A DNA stretch of 64,000 bases. Source: an uncultured Clostridia bacterium (lineage in GTDB: Bacteria > Bacillota > Clostridia > TANB77 > CAG-465). The translations under genes and the position numbers were made by a program. The DNA lies in contig CAKOYF010000006.1 of assembly GCA_934130595.1 (NCBI GenBank), positions 1 to 64,000 on the forward strand. The letters run 5' to 3'. The stretch's first letter is position 1, and the number at the start of each line of letters is the position of its first letter. Positions 36,376-44,417 of this stretch are shown piece after piece. The notes beneath the pieces were generated by a model. That model had not been told where the DNA came from and ran no database searches. It was given only the letters and a program-made list of their open reading frames with translations.

Positions 36376-36391
36376 TGTTGCAATTGCAACA
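36376..36391. promoter_or_regulatory. 16-bp perfect palindrome upstream of nrdD
   Basis: TGTTGCAATTGCAACA, 60 bp before the nrdD ATG and about 22 bp upstream of a TATAAT (36413-36418). It looks like a dimeric repressor or activator site. It does not match the NrdR box (ACACTATATATTGTGT type). Confidence 0.5.
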
Positions 36392-36450
36392 GAATTATTT
36401 CTGGCAGGTACATATAATTAAGGTGAAAAAAGTGGAAGGGGAAATATGAG

Positions 36451-38643
36451 ATGAAGATAATAAAAAGAGACGGAAAGATTGTAGATTACGATTCAGAGAA
36501 AATAAGAGTAGCAATAGGAAAAGCAAATAATGAAGTAAGCAGAAAAGAAAAAGCTACTAGTGAAGAAATTGAAGAGATAATAACCTATATAGAGGAATTA
36601 AATAAAAAGAGAATGCTAGTTGAAGATATACAAGACATCATTGAAGAAAAACTTATGGAATTAGATAAATATCAATTAGCTAAAAAATATATTACATATA
36701 GATACACTAGAGAACTAGTTAGAAAAGCAAATACAACTGATCAATCTATAAAAGAATTAATTGAAGGAGAAAGTGAGTATTGGAATAATGAAAATTCTAA
36801 CAAAAATGCTCAAGTTGTAACAACACAAAGAGATTATCTTGCCGGAATAACTAGTACAGATATAACAAGAAGATTTTTATTACCAGAAGACGTTGTAAAA
36901 GCACATGACGAAGGTATAATTCATTTTCATGATGCTGATTATTTTGCTCAAAATGCATTAACAAACTGTGAGCTTATAAACTTAGATGATATGCTACAAA
37001 ATGGTACTATAATGAACGGAGTAATGATAGAAAAACCTCATAGATTTATTACAGCATGTACAATAGCAACACAAATTATACTTGCTGTTACATCTTCAAC
37101 TTATGGTGGAGCAACAGTATCTTTATCTCATTTAGCGCCTTTTGTAAAGAGCAGCTATGATAAATATTATAATAAATACAAAGCTAGAGGATTAAAAGAA
37201 GAAGAATGTAAAAGATTTGCACAAGAAGATACTAAAAAGGAAATTGCTGATGGTGTTCAAACATTTAATTACCAAGTAAATTCTATGACAAATACTAATG
37301 GTCAAGCTCCATTTTTATCTGTTTGTATGTATTTAGGAGAAACAGATGAATATAAAGATGAACTTGCAATGATTATAGAAGAATTCTTAAAACAAAGAAT
37401 TATGGGCTTTAAAAATGAAAAAGGTGTATATATAACTCCTGCATTTCCAAAATTGTTATATGTATTGGAAGAAGACAACATAAGAAGAGATAGTAAATAT
37501 TGGTATTTGACAGAACTAGCTGCAAAATGTACAGCTAAAAGAATGGTACCAGATTATATATCTGAAAAGATGATGAAAGAATTAAAGAAAAATGAAAATG
37601 GAACAGGAGATTGCTATCCATGTATGGGTTGTAGATCTTTTCTTACACCAGATAGAATTATGCATCTTGGAAATATATCAAAAGCAAAAGACTATATAGA
37701 AAATAAACCTAAGTATTATGGTAGATTCAATCAAGGTGTTGTAACTATAAACTTAGTAGATGTTGCACTATCTTCAAAAGGCGACATGAATAAATTTTGG
37801 AAAATATATGAAGAAAGACTAGAACTTTGCCATAAAGCATTAAGATTAAGACATGAAAGACTTTCAAAAGTAAAAAGTGATGTAGCACCAATACTTTGGC
37901 AATATGGAGCATTAGCAAGACTTGAAAAAGGTGAATCAATTCATGAGTTATTACATCATGGATATTCAACAATTTCTCTTGGATATGCTGGTCTTTATGA
38001 GTGTGTTAAATACATGACAGGACACAGCCACACAGACAATGGTGAAGGAAAAGAATTTGCTATTGAAGTTATGCAAAAATTAAATGATAAATGTACACAA
38101 TGGAAAAATGATGAAGATATAGATTATAGTGTATATGGAACACCTATTGAATCAACAACATATAAATTTGCAAAATGTTTAAGAGAAAGATTTGGAATAG
38201 TTCATGGAATAACAGACAGAGAATATATAACTAATTCATATCATGTTCCTGTTTTTGAAGAAATTGATGCATTCTCTAAATTAAAACTTGAAAGTGAATT
38301 TCAAAAACTAAGTCCAGGTGGAGCAATTTCATATATAGAAACACCAAACTTACAAGACAACATAGAAGTTGTATTACAAGTAATTCAATTTATTTATGAC
38401 AATATAATGTATGCAGAATTAAATACAAAGTCAGATTATTGTCAAAAATGTGGATTTGATGGTGAAATTTTAATAGATGATAATCTAGAATGGTATTGCC
38501 CAAATTGTGGTAATAGAGATCATAACACACTAAATGTTGCTAGAAGAACTTGTGGTTATATAGGAAGTAATTTCTGGAATAAAGGTAGAACACAAGAAAT
38601 TAAAGAAAGAGTATTACATATAGATAATAAAGATGATGAATAG
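36451..38643 (+). CDS. nrdD: Anaerobic ribonucleoside-triphosphate reductase (class III)
   Basis: 730 aa. It reduces NTPs to dNTPs in the absence of oxygen using a glycyl radical. An ATP-cone (about 1-90) gives allosteric control. Active-site cysteines lie in CYPCMGCRS, a C-terminal zinc site is built from CQKCGF and CPNCGN, and the radical glycine is in RRTCGYIG. AAGGGGAAA precedes the ATG. nrdG follows 12 bp later. It supports an anaerobic lifestyle. Confidence 0.97.
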   Translation: MKIIKRDGKIVDYDSEKIRVAIGKANNEVSRKEKATSEEIEEIITYIEELNKKRMLVEDIQDIIEEKLMELDKYQLAKKYITYRYTRELVRKANTTDQSIKELIEGESEYWNNENSNKNAQVVTTQRDYLAGITSTDITRRFLLPEDVVKAHDEGIIHFHDADYFAQNALTNCELINLDDMLQNGTIMNGVMIEKPHRFITACTIATQIILAVTSSTYGGATVSLSHLAPFVKSSYDKYYNKYKARGLKEEECKRFAQEDTKKEIADGVQTFNYQVNSMTNTNGQAPFLSVCMYLGETDEYKDELAMIIEEFLKQRIMGFKNEKGVYITPAFPKLLYVLEEDNIRRDSKYWYLTELAAKCTAKRMVPDYISEKMMKELKKNENGTGDCYPCMGCRSFLTPDRIMHLGNISKAKDYIENKPKYYGRFNQGVVTINLVDVALSSKGDMNKFWKIYEERLELCHKALRLRHERLSKVKSDVAPILWQYGALARLEKGESIHELLHHGYSTISLGYAGLYECVKYMTGHSHTDNGEGKEFAIEVMQKLNDKCTQWKNDEDIDYSVYGTPIESTTYKFAKCLRERFGIVHGITDREYITNSYHVPVFEEIDAFSKLKLESEFQKLSPGGAISYIETPNLQDNIEVVLQVIQFIYDNIMYAELNTKSDYCQKCGFDGEILIDDNLEWYCPNCGNRDHNTLNVARRTCGYIGSNFWNKGRTQEIKERVLHIDNKDDE

Positions 38644-38655
38644 AGGCGAAATTTT

Positions 38656-39147
38656 ATGCGATACAATAAAGTAAGAAAGATGGACATTTCTAATGGACCT
38701 GGTGTAAGAGTTTCAATATTTATGCAAGGATGTACTTTTAAGTGTAAAAATTGTTTTAATCCAGAAACTCATGATTTTAAATGTGGAAAAGAGTTTAGTG
38801 AAGACACTATTAATAGGGTATTAGAACTTTGCAATAATGAAAATGTTGAAGGGCTTTCAATTTTAGGTGGTGAACCTATGCACCCAATAAATATAGAAGG
38901 TACAACAAGACTTGCAAAGGCTTTTAAAGAAAAATATCCAAATAAAAGTATTTGGGCTTGGACTGGTTTTAAATTTGATAGAGATTTAAAAGATAAGGAA
39001 GTACTAAATTATATAGATGTATTAGTTGATGGACAATATGTAGATGAACTAAGAAATCCTAAATTAAAATGGAAAGGTTCAGAAAATCAAAGAGTAATAG
39101 ATGTAAAAAAGAGCCTTCAAGAAGGAAAAGTAGTAATTTTTGAATAA
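38656..39147 (+). CDS. nrdG: Anaerobic ribonucleotide reductase activating protein
   Basis: 163 aa. This radical SAM enzyme generates the glycyl radical on NrdD. The [4Fe-4S] motif is CTFKCKNC, with the preceding NGPGVRVSIFMQG typical of NrdG, and LGGEPM is the SAM-binding GGE motif. It is translated from the nrdD message, 12 bp after its stop, and ends before a strong hairpin. Confidence 0.97.
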   Translation: MRYNKVRKMDISNGPGVRVSIFMQGCTFKCKNCFNPETHDFKCGKEFSEDTINRVLELCNNENVEGLSILGGEPMHPINIEGTTRLAKAFKEKYPNKSIWAWTGFKFDRDLKDKEVLNYIDVLVDGQYVDELRNPKLKWKGSENQRVIDVKKSLQEGKVVIFE

Positions 39148-39154
39148 TTTTAGT

Positions 39155-39188
39155 AAAGACATGTTAAAAAATTTAACATGTCTTTTTT
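39155..39188 (+). terminator. Terminator of nrdDG
   Basis: 14-bp perfect stem AAAGACATGTTAAA/TTTAACATGTCTTT with a 3-nt loop, followed by TTT. Confidence 0.93.
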
Positions 39189-39214
39189 CGACATCAAAAA
39201 AGGGATTAAAAAGA

Positions 39215-39243
39215 TTTACAAATTAAAATAAATAAAATATAAT
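39215..39243 (+). promoter_or_regulatory. Sigma-A promoter of the rpn gene
   Basis: TTTACA-N17-TATAAT. Just after it is a locally G+C-rich stretch (CGTCGTCGGCGG) that stands out in this A+T-rich region and may be a leader structure or operator. Confidence 0.75.
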
Positions 39244-39288
39244 GCATACGTCGTCGGCGGTAAAATAAAAAAAGGAGTAAAAGAATAT

Positions 39289-40200
39289 ATGGAAAATAAA
39301 AAGGAACTATTGAAAGTAACAAACGACTATGTATTTAAAAGAATATTTGGTCAAAAAGGAAATGAAGATATAACAAGAGGATTCTTAAGAGCAGTGACTA
39401 AAGTAGAATATAATAATATAGATTTAGAGGATACACCAATACTAGAAAGAGATTTAATAGAAAACAAGATGGGAATATTAGACGTAAAAGTAGTAGCCAA
39501 CAAAGAGAATAATATAGATATAGAGATGCAAGTAACAAAATCAGAATACATAGCAGAAAGAATATTATGGTATTGGTCAAAATTATATGCAGGATCAATA
39601 GAAAAAGGAGAAGGATATAATAGCACTAAAAAGGCAATATGTATATTAATAGCAGACTTTAAATTAGAAAAATTAAAAGAGATAGAAAAGTATCATACAA
39701 AATGGAATATACGAGAAGAAGAGTATAAAAACATAATCTTGACAGACAGATTAGAATTGCATATAATAGAGTTAGAAAAGCTGGAAAGAAGAAATAACAA
39801 GAGCAAAGAAGAGGAAGAATTACTAAATTGGTGTAAGTTCATAAAATTTCCAGAGAAAGTAGAGGAATCTATAATAATGAAAAATGAGGAAATAAAGAAA
39901 GCCAAAGAGCAATTAAATAAAATAAGTCAAGATAAAAAGGAAAGAAGACTAGCAGAACTAAGAGAAAAGGCAATAATGGACGAGATGGCAATAAGAGATA
40001 GCGGATATAATGAGGGCAGAAAAGAAGGATTGGAAGAGGGAATACATCGTGGAATTGAACTAGGAAAAGAAGAAGGAGTGAAAAAAGGAAAAAAAGCAGA
40101 AAAAAAGAGTATTGCTCAAAATATGCTAGAAATGAAAATAGATAAAGAAATTATATCAAAAGTTACAGGATTGACTATTAGTGAGATAGATAATATGTAA
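39289..40200 (+). CDS. Rpn family nuclease (PD-(D/E)XK, YhgA-like)
   Basis: 303 aa. The N-terminal nuclease (about 5-180) has the Rpn hallmarks: NDYVFKRIFG, ILERDLIENKMGILDVKV and IDIEMQV, where the Asp and E-x-Q form the PD-(D/E)XK site. The C-terminal 105 residues are a charged helix with G-R-K-E-G-x-E-E-G repeats. E. coli Rpn proteins cleave DNA and act in phage defence, controlled by a short C-terminal product translated from inside the gene. Here an internal GAGGAA and ATG exist at 39877, and the tail is duplicated downstream. Often misannotated as transposase. Confidence 0.88.
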   Translation: MENKKELLKVTNDYVFKRIFGQKGNEDITRGFLRAVTKVEYNNIDLEDTPILERDLIENKMGILDVKVVANKENNIDIEMQVTKSEYIAERILWYWSKLYAGSIEKGEGYNSTKKAICILIADFKLEKLKEIEKYHTKWNIREEEYKNIILTDRLELHIIELEKLERRNNKSKEEEELLNWCKFIKFPEKVEESIIMKNEEIKKAKEQLNKISQDKKERRLAELREKAIMDEMAIRDSGYNEGRKEGLEEGIHRGIELGKEEGVKKGKKAEKKSIAQNMLEMKIDKEIISKVTGLTISEIDNM

Positions 40201-40490
40201 TAAAAAGAAAGTAGAGGAATCTATAATAATGAAAAATGAGGAAATAAAGAAAGCCAAAGAGCAATTAGATAAAATAAGTCAAGATAAAAAAGAAAGAAGA
40301 TTAGCAGAACTAAGAGAAAAGGCAATAAAAGACGAGATGGCAATAAGAGATAGCGGATACAATGAGGGCAGAAAAGAAGGAATAGAAGAAGGAATAAGGA
40401 AAACAGCGAAGAATATGCTAGAAATAAAAATAGATAAAGAAATTATATCAAAAGTTACAGGATTGACTATTAGTGAGATAGATAATATAT
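39854..40490 (+). repeat. Direct duplication of the rpn 3' region
   Basis: The stretch from 39854 to about 40198 is repeated from 40206 to about 40490 with few substitutions and a deletion of 60 bp. It includes the internal ribosome-binding site, the ATG and the stop. Confidence 0.9.
39877..40200 (+). CDS. Possible intragenic short Rpn product (in frame)
   Basis: An in-frame ATG inside the rpn gene, preceded by AGAGGAA with a 9-nt spacer, would yield the last 107 residues alone. The same RBS-ATG arrangement starts the free copy at 40229. By analogy with RpnS it could neutralise the nuclease. It is inferred from sequence only; there is no expression evidence. Confidence 0.4.
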   Translation: MKNEEIKKAKEQLNKISQDKKERRLAELREKAIMDEMAIRDSGYNEGRKEGLEEGIHRGIELGKEEGVKKGKKAEKKSIAQNMLEMKIDKEIISKVTGLTISEIDNM

Positions 40491-40492
40491 AA
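40229..40492 (+). CDS. Free-standing copy of the Rpn C-terminal tail
   Basis: 87 aa, nearly identical to the Rpn C-terminus (residues 197-303) but missing 20 residues of the G-x-E-E-G repeat region. It lacks the nuclease domain. AGAGGAA lies 9 nt before the ATG, the frame is open to the stop, and a terminator follows, so it may be a real small gene in an operon with rpn rather than a decayed fragment. A candidate antitoxin-like partner of the full-length Rpn protein; the role is inference. Confidence 0.6.
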   Translation: MKNEEIKKAKEQLDKISQDKKERRLAELREKAIKDEMAIRDSGYNEGRKEGIEEGIRKTAKNMLEIKIDKEIISKVTGLTISEIDNI

Positions 40493-40501
40493 ATAAAGCG
40501 G

Positions 40502-40532
40502 GGCATTTTAGATTTTCTAAAGTGCCTTTTTA
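40502..40532 (+). terminator. Terminator of the rpn pair
   Basis: 11-bp stem (one G-U) GGCATTTTAGA/TCTAAAGTGCC with a 3-nt loop, then TTTTTT. Confidence 0.85.
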
Positions 40533-40560
40533 ATATTTTTATGAAAATAATTAAATACTA

Positions 40561-40606
40561 TTGACAATTGAACATGTATTCAACTATAATATAAATATAG
40601 TTGAAT
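40561..40606 (+). promoter_or_regulatory. Promoter and ArsR/CadC operator of the metal-resistance operon
   Basis: TTGACA (40561-40566)-N18-TATAAT (40585-40590). A perfect 10-bp inverted repeat ATTCAACTAT/ATAGTTGAAT (40578-40587, 40597-40606, 9 bp apart) covers the -10. This TTCAA/TTGAA arrangement fits CadC/SmtB-type operators, so the repressor encoded next should control its own operon. Confidence 0.88.
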
Positions 40607-40654
40607 AACAATTCAATTGTTCTGGCATATAATGTAAATTGTAAGGAGGTTTAT

Positions 40655-41020
40655 ATGGCAAAGAATGAATTTACTTGTGATTGTAATATAATTCATGAAG
40701 AAGTTGTAAAAAAAGCACTAAAAGTAATGCCTGAAGATGATATTTTTTATAAATTAGCAGATTTTTTTAAAGTTTTAGGTGATACTACTAGAGCAAAAAT
40801 ACTATTTGCATTAGATCAAAATGAAATGTGTGTATGCGATATAGCAAATACTTTAAATATGAGTAAATCTTCTATTTCTCATCAGCTAAGTACATTAAGA
40901 AGAACAGGAATAGTAAAATGTAGAAAAGAAGGTAAAGAAGTATACTATATGTTAGATGATGAACACGTTAAACAATCTTTTGAAGTAGGCCTTGAACATA
41001 TTGAACATAAAAATAAGTAA
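40655..41020 (+). CDS. cadC: ArsR/SmtB-family metal-sensing repressor, CadC-type
   Basis: 121 aa. Winged helix with SKSSISHQLSTLRR as recognition helix. N-terminal C8 and C10 together with C59 and C61 in EMCVCD reproduce the CadC alpha-3N thiolate site (C7, C11, C58, C60 in S. aureus pI258), so Cd, Pb or Zn binding should release it from the operator. AAGGAGG lies before the ATG at 40655. The gene is 16 bp before the HMA gene and heads the metal efflux operon. Confidence 0.93.
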   Translation: MAKNEFTCDCNIIHEEVVKKALKVMPEDDIFYKLADFFKVLGDTTRAKILFALDQNEMCVCDIANTLNMSKSSISHQLSTLRRTGIVKCRKEGKEVYYMLDDEHVKQSFEVGLEHIEHKNK

Positions 41021-41036
41021 TATTGGAGGTAAAATT

Positions 41037-41258
41037 ATGAAGTTAAAATTTAAAATTAAAGGATTAGACTGTGCAAATTGTGCAGCGGAATTAGAAAGAG
41101 CAATACAAAAAGTTGATGGTGTAGAAAGTGCAACAATTAGTTTTATGGCCGAAAGAATGACACTAGAAATTGACGAAGAGAGAAAAGAAGAAGTAATTGA
41201 AAAAGTTAATAAAGTTGTAAAAAAAGAAGAACCAGATGTTACTTTAAAAGAAATATAG
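41037..41258 (+). CDS. Heavy-metal-associated (HMA) domain protein
   Basis: 73 aa. A single ferredoxin-like HMA domain with GLDCANCA as the metal-binding CxxC. The C-terminal KEEPDV follows directly. In most CadA/ZntA ATPases this domain is the N-terminus of the pump; here it is a separate gene 9 bp upstream and the pump lacks it. It may deliver metal to the ATPase. GGAGG precedes the ATG at 41037. Confidence 0.9.
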   Translation: MKLKFKIKGLDCANCAAELERAIQKVDGVESATISFMAERMTLEIDEERKEEVIEKVNKVVKKEEPDVTLKEI

Positions 41259-41267
41259 GTGAAGAAT

Positions 41268-43109
41268 ATGAAAAAAAGAGCAATTAAGATAATAGTAGCG
41301 TTCATTCTGTTTGTTGCAGCTATGGTTATTAATGTTAGCAATGTTTGGATAAATAATATTTTGTATATTATAAGTTACTTAATTGTTGGATACGATATTG
41401 TATTAAAGGCTATAAGAAATATATTTAGGGGAAAAGTTTTTGATGAAAATTTTCTTATGACTGTTGCTACAATAGGAGCTTTTGGAGTAGGTGAGTTTCC
41501 AGAAGCAGTTGCAGTTATGTTATTTTATCAAGTAGGAGAATTATTCCAAAGCTTTGCTGTAGATAGATCTAGAAAATCAATATCAAGTTTGATGGATATA
41601 AGACCAGATTTTGCAAACTTAGTAAAAGAAGATAGCATAGAAAAAGTAGATCCAGATGAAGTAAGCATTGGAAATATTATATTGATACGTCCTGGAGAAA
41701 AAATACCATTAGATGGTGTAGTAGTAGAAGGAAATTCAATGATAGACACTAAGGCATTAACTGGAGAATCAGTTCCTAGAGAAGTAAATGTAGGAGATGA
41801 TATTTTAAGTGGATGTATAAATGTTAATGGTCTTTTAAAAGTAGAAGTAACAAAAGAGTTTGAAGAGTCAACTGTTAGTAAAATACTAGAGTTAGTAGAA
41901 AATGCAAGTAGTAAAAAATCAAAATCAGAGAATTTTATTACTAAATTTGCTAAATACTATACTCCAATAGTTGTAATAATAGCAGTAGTACTTGCAGTAA
42001 TACCACCTATTATTATACCTGGAGCTAGTTTTTCAGACTGGTTATATAGAGCATTATCATTTTTAGTTGTATCATGTCCATGTGCATTAGTTATATCTAT
42101 ACCACTAAGTTTCTTTGGTGGTATTGGTGGAGCATCTAAGATTGGAATTCTTATAAAGGGAAGTAACTATCTAGAAGCTTTAGCAAAATCAGAAATAATT
42201 GTTTTTGATAAAACAGGAACTTTAACAGAAGGTGTTTTTGAGGTTCAAAAAATAGAAGCAGTTGGAATAACTGAAGAAAAATTAATTAGATATGCAGCAC
42301 TTGCTGAAAGCTTTTCTAACCATCCAATAGCACAGTCTGTAAAGAAAGCTTATGGAAAAGAAATTGATTCTAAATTAGTAACAAGTACAAACGAGTTAAC
42401 AGGACTTGGTATAGAGTCAATAATTGAAGATAAGGATGTTATTATCGGAAATGAAAAGTTGATGATAAGTAAAAATATAGATTACAACAAGTGTAAAGAT
42501 ATAGGAACTGTATTGTATGTTGCAATTGATCAAAAATATTGTGGATACATACTAATATCAGACAAAATAAAAGAAGATTCTAAAGCAGCTATAAAACAAT
42601 TAAAAAATAGCAATGTTTCTCAAACAGTTATGCTTACAGGGGATAAAAAAGATGTAGGTGAGTTTGTAGCAAATGAAATAGGATTAGATAAAGTATATAC
42701 AGATTTACTTCCTGATGGAAAGGTTGAAAAAGTTGAAGAGTTAATGAAGCAAAAAAGTGAAAAAGGAAAACTTGTATTTGTAGGAGACGGAATAAATGAT
42801 GCTCCAGTATTAGCTCTTTCAGATATTGGTATTGCAATGGGAGGATTAGGATCTGATGCTGCTATAGAGGCTGCTGATGTTGTAATAATGACAGATGAGC
42901 CATCTAAGATTTCTAAGGCAATTAGTTTATCTAAGAAAACTCTTAGAATAGTAAAAGAGAATATCTTTTTTGCAATATTTGTAAAAATTGCAGTATTAGT
43001 ATTATGTGCCTTTGGAATATCAACAATGTGGGAAGCCGTATTTGCTGATGTAGGTGTTTCAATAATAGCTATATTAAATGCATTAAGAGTTTTAAGAGTA
43101 AAAGAATAG
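41268..43109 (+). CDS. Cd/Zn/Pb-transporting P1B-type ATPase
   Basis: 613 aa. A heavy-metal efflux pump with eight transmembrane helices. The translocation motif is SCPCALVIS, the phosphorylated Asp is in DKTGTLTEG, the nucleotide His is in SNHPIAQS, and the hinge is GDGINDAPVL. The Asp in the last membrane helix (FADVGVSIIAILNALR) is typical of the Zn/Cd group. It has no N-terminal HMA domain. AGGTG precedes the ATG at 41268; a GTG at 41259 is less likely. Related to CadA/ZntA. Confidence 0.94.
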   Translation: MKKRAIKIIVAFILFVAAMVINVSNVWINNILYIISYLIVGYDIVLKAIRNIFRGKVFDENFLMTVATIGAFGVGEFPEAVAVMLFYQVGELFQSFAVDRSRKSISSLMDIRPDFANLVKEDSIEKVDPDEVSIGNIILIRPGEKIPLDGVVVEGNSMIDTKALTGESVPREVNVGDDILSGCINVNGLLKVEVTKEFEESTVSKILELVENASSKKSKSENFITKFAKYYTPIVVIIAVVLAVIPPIIIPGASFSDWLYRALSFLVVSCPCALVISIPLSFFGGIGGASKIGILIKGSNYLEALAKSEIIVFDKTGTLTEGVFEVQKIEAVGITEEKLIRYAALAESFSNHPIAQSVKKAYGKEIDSKLVTSTNELTGLGIESIIEDKDVIIGNEKLMISKNIDYNKCKDIGTVLYVAIDQKYCGYILISDKIKEDSKAAIKQLKNSNVSQTVMLTGDKKDVGEFVANEIGLDKVYTDLLPDGKVEKVEELMKQKSEKGKLVFVGDGINDAPVLALSDIGIAMGGLGSDAAIEAADVVIMTDEPSKISKAISLSKKTLRIVKENIFFAIFVKIAVLVLCAFGISTMWEAVFADVGVSIIAILNALRVLRVKE

Positions 43110-43110
43110 G

Positions 43111-43138
43111 GAAAGGAATATATAGTTCCTTTCTTTTT
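43111..43138 (+). terminator. Terminator of the cad operon
   Basis: 8-bp stem GAAAGGAA/TTCCTTTC with a 7-nt loop, then TTTTTC. Confidence 0.8.
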
Positions 43139-43207
43139 CTTTTAAATATTTACAATTTGATATATAATATATATAATTTATAGTAGAAATATTAAGGAGA
43201 AAAGATT

Positions 43208-43693
43208 ATGATTGTAGAATATGAAGAAAAATATTTAGAAGATGTAAGAGATTTATTAGTTGAACTTGAAGAATATATATTAACTATAGATAAAGATAAT
43301 CTTGATCAACTTCATCCTGAATATAGAGAAAAAATGGCACTTTTAGATTTAAAAGAAGCACAAGAATATAACGGAAAATGTTTTTTAGCAATTGAAGATG
43401 GAAAAGTAATAGGTTTAATAATTGGATGTGTTAAACCTTATGATGAATATGATTACTTAGATTATAAATGTCCTAAAAGAGGCAATATTACAGAATTAAT
43501 AGTATCTAAAAATTCTAGAAGTGGTGGAGTTGGTAAAAAATTAATAAACAAAATGGAAGAATATTTTAAGAGTATAGGGTGTCAATATGTTTTAATAGAG
43601 GTATTCGGATATAATGACAATGCAATAAATTTTTATCAAAACAGAGGATATCATACTAGAATGCTTGATATGATTAAAAAAATAGATGAATAA
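43208..43693 (+). CDS. GNAT family N-acetyltransferase
   Basis: 161 aa. The acetyl-CoA pyrophosphate loop is NSRSGGVGKKL, and YNDNAINFYQNRGY is the conserved C-terminal part of the GNAT fold. The substrate is unknown. GGAG precedes the ATG. It is transcribed alone. Confidence 0.88.
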   Translation: MIVEYEEKYLEDVRDLLVELEEYILTIDKDNLDQLHPEYREKMALLDLKEAQEYNGKCFLAIEDGKVIGLIIGCVKPYDEYDYLDYKCPKRGNITELIVSKNSRSGGVGKKLINKMEEYFKSIGCQYVLIEVFGYNDNAINFYQNRGYHTRMLDMIKKIDE

Positions 43694-43714
43694 ATATAAA
43701 TTTAAAGCAAACTA

Positions 43715-43743
43715 TTACAAATATAAAAAGTTTATGATATAAT
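43715..43743 (+). promoter_or_regulatory. Sigma-A promoter of the DUF2798 gene
   Basis: TTACAA-N17-TATAAT with TG extended -10. It creates a leader of about 110 nt that contains a terminator before the ATG. Confidence 0.75.
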
Positions 43744-43783
43744 ACACAAGACAATATATAGACAGGTATTAATTGGAAACGCA

Positions 43784-43837
43784 CATTACTAAAAGTAATG
43801 ATAACGAACAACACAAGTGATATGTGTTGTTTTTTTA
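43784..43837 (+). promoter_or_regulatory. Leader with hairpin and intrinsic terminator upstream of the DUF2798 gene
   Basis: Inside the transcribed leader there is a 7-bp hairpin CATTACT/AGTAATG (43784-43800), then a 9-bp terminator stem AACAACACA/TGTGTTGTT (43807-43831) with T8. Since the terminator precedes the coding region by only 25 bp, expression should depend on read-through. I do not recognise a known riboswitch class. Confidence 0.6.
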
Positions 43838-43861
43838 TTTTTAGAAGGGAGTTTTTATATT

Positions 43862-44326
43862 ATGCCAAAAACAAAATTTCAAGATTTTATTTATACCATT
43901 GTAATGGTTATTATTATGGTATATGCAATGATTTGCTACAATGTAGCTGTTAATATGGGAGGGATGTCTAATAAAGTATTTATAGCAGCTTTAGGTGAAT
44001 TACCAATTATGGGAACTATTGCCTTTTGTTTAGAATTTTTCTTAATAGGAAAGCTATCTCAAAAAATAGCATTTAAAATGGTAAATCCTAAAGAAGAAAA
44101 ACCTATATTTATAAACATTGCTATATCATCAGTAATAGTTAGTTTTATGTGTCCAATAATGAGTTTTATTGGTAGCTTACTTTTTGGATTTAATGGTGCT
44201 TCAAATATTATAGCTAATTGGTTACAAACATGTACTTTAAATTTTCCAATGGCTTTATGTTTTCAAATATTCTATGCAGGTCCATTTGTAAGATTTATAT
44301 TTAATAAAATATTTAAAAATAATTAA
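43862..44326 (+). CDS. DUF2798 family membrane protein
   Basis: 154 aa with four hydrophobic helices arranged as two repeats. The start MPKTKFQDFIYTIVMVIIMVY with NVAVNMGG is typical of DUF2798, a family of small membrane proteins with unknown function. The reading frame is open upstream through the terminator, but AGAAGGGAG precedes the ATG at 43862. Expression is probably controlled by the leader terminator. Confidence 0.82.
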   Translation: MPKTKFQDFIYTIVMVIIMVYAMICYNVAVNMGGMSNKVFIAALGELPIMGTIAFCLEFFLIGKLSQKIAFKMVNPKEEKPIFINIAISSVIVSFMCPIMSFIGSLLFGFNGASNIIANWLQTCTLNFPMALCFQIFYAGPFVRFIFNKIFKNN

Positions 44327-44417
44327 AATATGAATTTATTATAGCAAAATATGATATAATTGAATAGAAAAATGAGAATGCTAAGAAAAATAGTGTAAAG
44401 AAAGAAGTGGAATAAAA

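Noticed and set aside
36300..36450. NrdR boxes before nrdD
   Set aside because: I looked for paired ACACTATATATTGTGT-like sites and found none; only the unrelated 16-bp palindrome is present.
39249..39262. G+C-rich spot as an attachment or integration site
   Set aside because: CGTCGTCGGCGG is striking in this context, but it is short, has no second copy in the window and no recombinase gene lies nearby.
39289..40200. Transposase or mobile element
   Set aside because: Proteins of this family are often labelled putative transposase, but no terminal inverted repeats or target duplication flank the gene, and the domain is a PD-(D/E)XK nuclease of the Rpn type.
43750..43840. c-di-GMP, preQ1 or guanidine riboswitch
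   Set aside because: ACGCACA resembles part of a c-di-GMP-I motif, but the GGGCAAACC and tetraloop-receptor parts are missing. No full match to another class was found.
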